A stretch of DNA of 20,655 nt. It comes from DASRTE01 sp035316885. GTDB taxonomy: Bacteria > Actinomycetota > Actinomycetes > Jiangellales > Jiangellaceae. The position numbers and the translations under genes are program-made. Under the pieces are notes generated by a model. The model was not told the origin of the DNA and searched no databases. It worked only from the letters and a program-made list of their open reading frames with translations. Shown one piece after another: positions 16,599 to 20,655 of the stretch (its first letter is position 1; each line of letters starts with the position of its first letter). The stretch lies in contig DATHII010000290.1 in the NCBI GenBank assembly GCA_035316885.1, positions 1 to 20,655 on the forward strand. The letters run 5' to 3'.

Positions 16599-17846
16599 CT
16601 AGGCGACTGCCTCACCGACCGCTTCTGCATTGTCCGCGATGACCTCGGCAATGTGCACGGCATCGTCGCCGACGCCGTCGATGAAGTTCGACTTGCGCCG
16701 GTGCAGCCATCGCAGCCCGAGGAAGTACAAGCCCGGCGCGGCGGTGACGCCGCGGCGCTGCACGGGCTCACCCTCGGCGTCGAACACGGGGGCATGGATC
16801 CACGAGTAGTCGCGGCTGTGTCCGGTAGCCCAGATGGCCGTCGTGACACCGGCCCGGCCGAGGTCGAGCGTCCTCGGCGCCTCGTGCGCCCACGGTGGCG
16901 GTGCCGGCGGCGTGACCTGCTCGGCGCGCGCGTCGATGTCGTACTTCTCGACGTAGCCGTCCACCGCGGCGCGCAGCCGGCGGACGTTCTCGTCGGCCTC
17001 CGCCAGCCGGGTCGGTAGGTCGTCGTCGAAGTACACGCTCCCTCCCTCGGCGGCGATGAGTCGGCCCGTGGGCACGACACCGTCCTCCACCAGCCGGCGC
17101 AGGTCCAGGTCGCGCTCTTCGCCCGCGAGGACGACGCTGGGTGCGTGCCGCGAGGCGCCCGGCTCCGGCAGCGTGTCGACGGTCCGGTCCAGCATGCCCA
17201 TTCGGTCCATCCACCAGTACACGTCGTGACCCCGGTAGCGCCGTGGCAGGGGGCGGTGGCGTCCGACGGCGATGAAGACCTCGCGACCGGCGCGGGCCAG
17301 CTCATCGGCGATCTGCTGGCCGGACGGGCCGGCGCCGACCACCAGGACGGCGCCGGAAGGTAGCTGCTCGGGGTTGCGATAGTCGGTCGTGTGCAACTGG
17401 TGGACGCCTCGCGGCAGGTCGGCCGCAAGGGCGGGGACGGTCGGACGGTCGTAGTGCCCGGTGGCAATGACGACGTTGGTGGCATGAATGCGGCCGGTGT
17501 CGGTGCGGGCGATCCACCCGTGCGGCGCCTGGTGGACACCGGTCACGGTCACGCCGGTCCGCACCGGCGCGTCGAAGGATCGCGCGTAGTCGCCGAAGAA
17601 CTCGACCACCTGCTCGCGGGTCATGAAACCTTCGCGATCGAGGCCGGTGTATCGGAAGGCCGGGAGCCGCGTCTGCCAGTTCGGTGTCAGCAGGGTGAAC
17701 GAGTCCCACCGCTCACTACGCCACCGCTCGGCGATGTTGCCACGGTCCACAAGCAGGTGCTCGTGGCCGAACTCGGTCAGGCATCGGCTGAGCGCGAGGC
17801 CGGCCTGGCCGGCTCCGACGATCAGCGTCGGCACTCGGGTAGTCAC
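16599..17846 (-). CDS. FAD/NAD(P)-dependent monooxygenase-like oxidoreductase (CzcO/FMO type)
   Basis: This 415-aa protein starts MTTRVPTLIVGAGQAGLALS, with the FAD-binding Rossmann motif GAGQAG at 11-16. A second dinucleotide motif, GAGPSG at 171-176, would bind NAD(P)H. Between them are ERWRSERWDSFTLLTPNW, VIATGHYDRP, and LPRGVHQLHTTDYRNP, an imperfect version of the FMO fingerprint. The C-terminal part has ATGHSRDYSWI and FLGLRWLHRRKSNFIDGVG. This matches the COG2072 group of flavoproteins, many annotated as monooxygenases or, wrongly, as potassium-transport proteins. The substrate is unknown. The GTG start has GGAGGA (17851-17856) 4 nt upstream. It lies downstream of the OsmC-family gene on the same strand, behind a hairpin, and its stop is only 10 bp from the LuxR-type gene on the other strand. 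Confidence 0.88.
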   Translation of the reverse strand: MTTRVPTLIVGAGQAGLALSRCLTEFGHEHLLVDRGNIAERWRSERWDSFTLLTPNWQTRLPAFRYTGLDREGFMTREQVVEFFGDYARSFDAPVRTGVTVTGVHQAPHGWIARTDTGRIHATNVVIATGHYDRPTVPALAADLPRGVHQLHTTDYRNPEQLPSGAVLVVGAGPSGQQIADELARAGREVFIAVGRHRPLPRRYRGHDVYWWMDRMGMLDRTVDTLPEPGASRHAPSVVLAGEERDLDLRRLVEDGVVPTGRLIAAEGGSVYFDDDLPTRLAEADENVRRLRAAVDGYVEKYDIDARAEQVTPPAPPPWAHEAPRTLDLGRAGVTTAIWATGHSRDYSWIHAPVFDAEGEPVQRRGVTAAPGLYFLGLRWLHRRKSNFIDGVGDDAVHIAEVIADNAEAVGEAVA

Positions 17847-17912
17847 GCTGTCCTCCGGGTGGTCGCGTGGAACGGGGTGTCACAGAGCTCGGGGATGGGG
17901 TTGCGGCCGTCG

Positions 17913-17938
17913 GGGCCGGGCGCTGTCGCGCCCGGCCC
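17913..17938 (-). terminator. GC hairpin between the OsmC-family and oxidoreductase genes
   Basis: Arms 17913-17922 and 17929-17938 form a perfect 10-bp all-G/C stem with a 6-nt loop, 16 bp after the OsmC-family stop in the direction of transcription. No T-tract follows on the minus strand. It may terminate the upstream gene or weaken read-through into the oxidoreductase gene. Confidence 0.6.
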
Positions 17939-17954
17939 TTCCTGCGGAATTCGT

Positions 17955-18527
17955 TCAGCCGACGATGGCGTCGATCTCGACGGGTACGCCATTCGTCACG
18001 ATGTCGAAGACGGCCGAACGCGCCCGCGAGCGCTCGAGCAGGCCGTGGAGGACTTCGTCGGGGGCGTCGCCCTTGATCCGGAAACTGACCCGGACCTGCT
18101 TGTAGCCGTTCCTGACCTCGCCGGAGAGACCGAGGATGCCCTGCACGTCGATGTCGCCCTCGACGGTCGACTCGACCTCGGTCAGGGTGATGCCGCGCGC
18201 CGCGGCGATGTTGACCAGTCCTGCGGTCAAGCACGCCGCGAGCGCGTGCAACACGTACTCGACCGGAGTCGGGCCGTTGTCCGCGCCGACGAGAACCTCC
18301 GGGTGGTCGGCGTCGAGGACGGTCTCGTCACGATGCCTCATCTCCTGTCCGGCACCGTAGAAGTCGCTGAACCGGCCCTGGCTGTGCGTTCCGGACACCC
18401 AGCGGTTATGTGCGCGGAACTGGAACGCGGCGATCTCGGGCTGAGCCTTGACGGCGTCCAGCGTCGCGAAAAGCGTCGCGGTGTCGACGCCGTTGCGAAG
18501 CGTCCGGTCGGTGGTTACCTGGGTCAT
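17955..18527 (-). CDS. OsmC-family protein with a single cysteine
   Basis: This 190-aa product matches the OsmC/Ohr fold family: GPTPVEYVLHALAACLTAGLVNIAAARG forms the central helix with C99, flanked by strands such as VEGDIDVQGILGLSGEVRNGYKQVRVSFRIKG. OsmC and Ohr proteins reduce organic hydroperoxides with two cysteines. Here C99 is the only cysteine in the whole protein; near the expected second site the sequence reads ARSAVFD. The classical two-cysteine mechanism is therefore excluded, and a different thiol or hydrolase-like role is possible. The ATG at 18527 has GGAGGA (18533-18538) 5 nt upstream and is preferred over an in-frame ATG at 18545. It is followed on the same strand by the flavin oxidoreductase. 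Confidence 0.88.
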   Translation of the reverse strand: MTQVTTDRTLRNGVDTATLFATLDAVKAQPEIAAFQFRAHNRWVSGTHSQGRFSDFYGAGQEMRHRDETVLDADHPEVLVGADNGPTPVEYVLHALAACLTAGLVNIAAARGITLTEVESTVEGDIDVQGILGLSGEVRNGYKQVRVSFRIKGDAPDEVLHGLLERSRARSAVFDIVTNGVPVEIDAIVG

Positions 18528-18991
18528 GGGAGTCCTCCATGTCATCTCGTCGGGACCAGGTGCCCTCGACTGTGCGCGAGGTGATGGCCGCGTCTCATCG
18601 GCAGTCGTTGCCCATCTCTTCGTTGAGCGCCACCTAGGTTTCGTCGCGACCGGCGGATGCCGCTACCTATGCCGCCGGAAGCCACGCGGCGTGGGACCCG
18701 GAGCCTGGGGTGCGCCGTGCCTCGGCGACTCCGACGTGCGTCACGACCGGCCCCAATATTCCTCGTCCCCTCCGCACGTCGACCATGGGCATCTCACAAA
18801 CCCGCAGGTCAAACGGCTTGGTACATCGCCTTCGCACGGCCTTTCGGCGACGTGGGCAGTCCGTCCGGCCCAGATAGGTAGCGATCACCGATGTCCGGCC
18901 GGCGTGGCGGACGGATCGTTGGACGTGGCGGCTACCCGCCCGGTCGGCGCGAACCGTGGCCGCCCGAGATCGGAAGCGGAAGGAGCTCGAC
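18528..18991. other. Noncoding interval between divergent transcription units, with a 10-bp inverted repeat
   Basis: About 460 bp without a convincing gene on either strand; the frames that stay open here lack family motifs. It should hold the promoters for the OsmC-family gene (minus) and the small gene-azlCD operon (plus), but I see no clear -35/-10 pair. It contains CGCTACCTAT at 18661-18670 and its exact reverse complement at 18874-18883, one copy towards each gene. A short AT-rich patch (CAATATT) lies near 18755. Confidence 0.5.
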
Positions 18992-19189
18992 ATGCAGCAC
19001 GACCACCTGTACGCGATGCTCTTCGAGGCTCGCCAGCGCGAGCTCGAACAGCACGCCAAGCAGGAGCGGCTGGCGGCGGAGGTCCGCCGGCGGCCGAGGC
19101 GCAGGCCCGTGGGCCGGCCGTCCCAGCTCCGGAAACGCGTGCTGGCATCGAACGGACGCGTCAACGTCAGCGTGGAAGAGGCGGCATGA
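18992..19189 (+). CDS. Small basic protein of unknown function, coupled to azlC
   Basis: A 65-aa product starts MQHDHLYAMLFEARQRELEQ. Residues about 4-32 look like one amphipathic, charged helix. They are followed by an arginine-rich segment (RRRPRRRPVGRPSQLRKR, about 32-49) and an acidic end. There is no membrane segment or signal peptide. I do not recognise a named family. The basic patch could bind nucleic acid or anionic lipid, but nothing proves this. The gene is supported by AGGAG (18981-18985) placed 6 nt before the ATG and by the ATGA overlap of its stop with azlC. The longer open frame starting at 18956 lacks such a site. Confidence 0.65.
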   Translation: MQHDHLYAMLFEARQRELEQHAKQERLAAEVRRRPRRRPVGRPSQLRKRVLASNGRVNVSVEEAA

Positions 19190-19887
19190 CCGCGGCGCCG
19201 GTGGCGGTGAGCGCACCGCGCATCGAGCTGGCGGCGGTCCAGGACATTGTTCCGGTCGCCGCCAGCGTCGTGCCGTTCGCGCTCGTCATCGGCAGCGCCA
19301 TGCGGGCGATCGGCGTGCCGGGTGGCGTTGGCGTGCTCGGCGGCGGCGCGATGTACAGCGGCTCCGCTCACCTCGCCGCAGTCGCACTGCTGGGCGCGGG
19401 CGCCGAACTCGTGATGATCCTCGCCGCCGTCGCTGTCATCAACGCGAGACTCCTCGTGTATGGGGCCGCTCTCGAACCGCGGTTCCGCGACCAGCCGCGA
19501 TGGTTCCGGTGGCTCGGACCGCACTTCCTGGTCGACCAGACGTACGCCCTGGCAACCGCGCGCGACGATCTCGATGCGCCCGACCGGTTCCGGCGCTACT
19601 GGCTGGTCGCCGGTCTGGTGCTGGGCGCCTTCTGGGTCGTCGCCATGGCGGCCGGGATGGGACTCGGCGCGGCGATTCCCGCCTCCTCACCGCTCAACTT
19701 CACAGCCACAGCGGTGATCATCGCCATGCTGGCGCCTCGGCTGCGCGCGCGCCCGCATGTCATCGTCGCATGCGTGTCCGCGACCGTCGCGACCGCGTCG
19801 TCCAGCCTGCCCAATGGGCTGGGCCTCGGCGTCGGCCTGGCAGCCGGCATCGTCGCCGGCGGACTGATCGAAGCGAGGCGGCGATGA
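19186..19887 (+). CDS. azlC: AzlC family branched-chain amino acid exporter, large subunit
   Basis: AzlC with AzlD forms an inner-membrane exporter related to BrnFE, which exports branched-chain amino acids and methionine in Corynebacterium. The 233-aa product has several hydrophobic helices. Family landmarks are DIVPVAASVVPFALVIG, MYSGSAHLAAVALLGAGA (YSGSAH at 57-62, replacing the usual GSSQFA-like text), INARLLVYG (85-93), and FLVDQTYALA (117-123). The ATG overlaps the small upstream gene, and the TGA overlaps azlD, so all three are coupled. The actual substrate is not shown by the sequence. The open frame extends far upstream, but the family start is MTAAPVAVSAPRIELAAVQD. Confidence 0.88.
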   Translation: MTAAPVAVSAPRIELAAVQDIVPVAASVVPFALVIGSAMRAIGVPGGVGVLGGGAMYSGSAHLAAVALLGAGAELVMILAAVAVINARLLVYGAALEPRFRDQPRWFRWLGPHFLVDQTYALATARDDLDAPDRFRRYWLVAGLVLGAFWVVAMAAGMGLGAAIPASSPLNFTATAVIIAMLAPRLRARPHVIVACVSATVATASSSLPNGLGLGVGLAAGIVAGGLIEARRR

Positions 19888-20195
19888 GCGCGATGGTTCT
19901 TCTCGCCTCGAGCGTGGTCACCTGGTTGCTGCGCGTGGGCTTCATCGTGATTGTTCCGGCCAGGCGCCTGCCGGAGGGTTTCAGGCGCGTTCTCGACCAT
20001 GCCGCGGTCGCTGCGCTCGCCGCACTCCTGGCCACGGCCCTTGCCCATGACAGCGGGGCAGCCTGGCTCCTGACGCCGTCGCCGGTTCACGTCGCGGTGG
20101 TGGCTGCCGGCCTTGTCGCATGGCGAACAGGACGCATGGGCCTCACGGTTGTCGTCGCGGTGACCGTGCTGTACGCAGCGCAGCTTCTTCCCTGA
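19884..20195 (+). CDS. azlD: AzlD family branched-chain amino acid exporter, small subunit
   Basis: This 103-aa, highly hydrophobic protein starts MSAMVLLASSVVTWLLRVGFIVI. It carries LPEGFRRVLDHAAVAALAALLATALA, a good match to the AzlD pattern in which a Pro-rich loop is followed by the second helix, and ends in a last membrane helix (MGLTVVVAVTVLYAAQLLP). About three to four membrane segments fit the family. It overlaps azlC by ATGA, the standard azlCD arrangement. Its stop is about 40 bp from the stop of the convergent HNH-type gene. Confidence 0.86.
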   Translation: MSAMVLLASSVVTWLLRVGFIVIVPARRLPEGFRRVLDHAAVAALAALLATALAHDSGAAWLLTPSPVHVAVVAAGLVAWRTGRMGLTVVVAVTVLYAAQLLP

Positions 20196-20233
20196 CCGCT
20201 ATCCGCTTCGGACGCACGGAAGCCCCCCTTGTT

Positions 20234-20655
20234 TCAGCCTGGCCGGGGCTTCTGCTGGTGTCGTGGATGTCGCGGGTCGTCGGGTGGGACGAGGGGGCGT
20301 TTGCCGTGGCCGGGGGCCAGGGCCCAGCGGTGGCGGGTCTTGAGGTCGTGGTGGTATCGGCAGAGCGGGTCGAGTTCGTCTAGGCGGGTGCGCCGGGTGC
20401 GGGCCCAGGGTTCGCGGTGGTCGTATTCGATGCGGGTGCGACCGCAGCCGGTGACGGTGCAGCCGGGGCTGGCCCAGGCCAGGGCGAGGCGTTGGGCGGC
20501 GGTGGGTCCGCGGCCGAGGTGGGTGACGTTGGCCACGTCGACACCGCGGGTGATGACCAGTTTGAGCACGGCCTGGCCGAGCAGGCCGCGGGCGACCGGC
20601 ACCGGGATCGGGCCGACGCCGCTGATCTCGCACCGGGGGTCGAGGTGGCGTGCCA
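20234..20655 (-). CDS. HNH endonuclease-domain protein (DUF222/13E12 type), N-terminal part outside the window
   Basis: The frame is open to the window edge and ends at a TGA (20234-20236), giving the last 139 or so residues. CEISGVGPIPVPVARGLLG is the linker typical of actinobacterial DUF222-HNH proteins. The HNH core follows: CTVTGCGRTRIEYDHREPWARTRRTRLDELDPLCRYHHDLKT, with C-C and C-HH metal ligands and the catalytic-type DH. A Pro/Arg/Gln-rich tail ends it. These proteins occur in many copies in actinomycete genomes; their function is largely unknown, with nuclease activity inferred from the fold. The true start lies beyond 20655. Confidence 0.85.
   Translation of the reverse strand, partial: ARHLDPRCEISGVGPIPVPVARGLLGQAVLKLVITRGVDVANVTHLGRGPTAAQRLALAWASPGCTVTGCGRTRIEYDHREPWARTRRTRLDELDPLCRYHHDLKTRHRWALAPGHGKRPLVPPDDPRHPRHQQKPRPG

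Noticed and set aside
18528..18991. Hidden gene or pseudogene in the 460-bp interval
   Set aside because: Open frames exist on both strands but show no motif, ribosome binding site or family resemblance.
20196..20233. Terminator hairpin between azlD and the HNH gene
   Set aside because: Only a 5-bp stem (GCTTC/GAAGC) with a mismatch inside; too weak to call, though termination is expected somewhere here.

Overview
This window is a very GC-rich chromosome segment with strong G/C bias at third codon positions. It has many GTG starts, 4-nt ATGA/GTGA gene overlaps and -10-like boxes six or seven bases ahead of start codons. Together with the order rplM-rpsI-glmM-coaA-glmS-acpS-nnr-alr-hydrolase-tsaE, this points to an actinomycete (Actinomycetota). 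I cannot fix the family or genus from the sequence.

Region 1 (1-11340) is conserved housekeeping DNA. A TrpB-like PLP enzyme, cut at its C-terminus by the window edge, diverges from the ribosomal operon rplM-rpsI. A hairpin follows rpsI, then glmM. coaA converges on glmM and diverges from glmS. GlmS and GlmM are two steps of UDP-GlcNAc synthesis. A tightly overlapped run then follows: acpS (holo-ACP synthase), nnr (NAD(P)H-hydrate repair), alr (alanine racemase for peptidoglycan), a membrane-anchored alpha/beta hydrolase, and tsaE (tRNA t6A). The 3' ends of glmM/coaA and of glmS carry two related hairpin elements that look like members of one dispersed repeat family.

Region 2 (11341-16588) departs from the usual order. 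Where tsaB-rimI-tsaD often follow tsaE in actinomycetes, there are two tandem large ATP-binding LuxR-family (LAL) regulators. They are clear paralogues and, with the best start for the second, have exactly the same length (863 aa). Both appear to have their own leaderless promoters.

Region 3 (16589-20655) looks accessory. A flavin-dependent monooxygenase-like oxidoreductase and a single-cysteine OsmC-family protein lie on the minus strand with a strong hairpin between them. A noncoding stretch of about 460 bp holds a 10-bp inverted repeat. On the plus strand come a small basic protein of unknown function and AzlC/AzlD (branched-chain amino acid exporter subunits), all three overlapped by 4 nt. 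The window ends inside an HNH endonuclease-domain protein of the DUF222/13E12 type. I found no rRNA, tRNA, CRISPR array, transposase or integrase.
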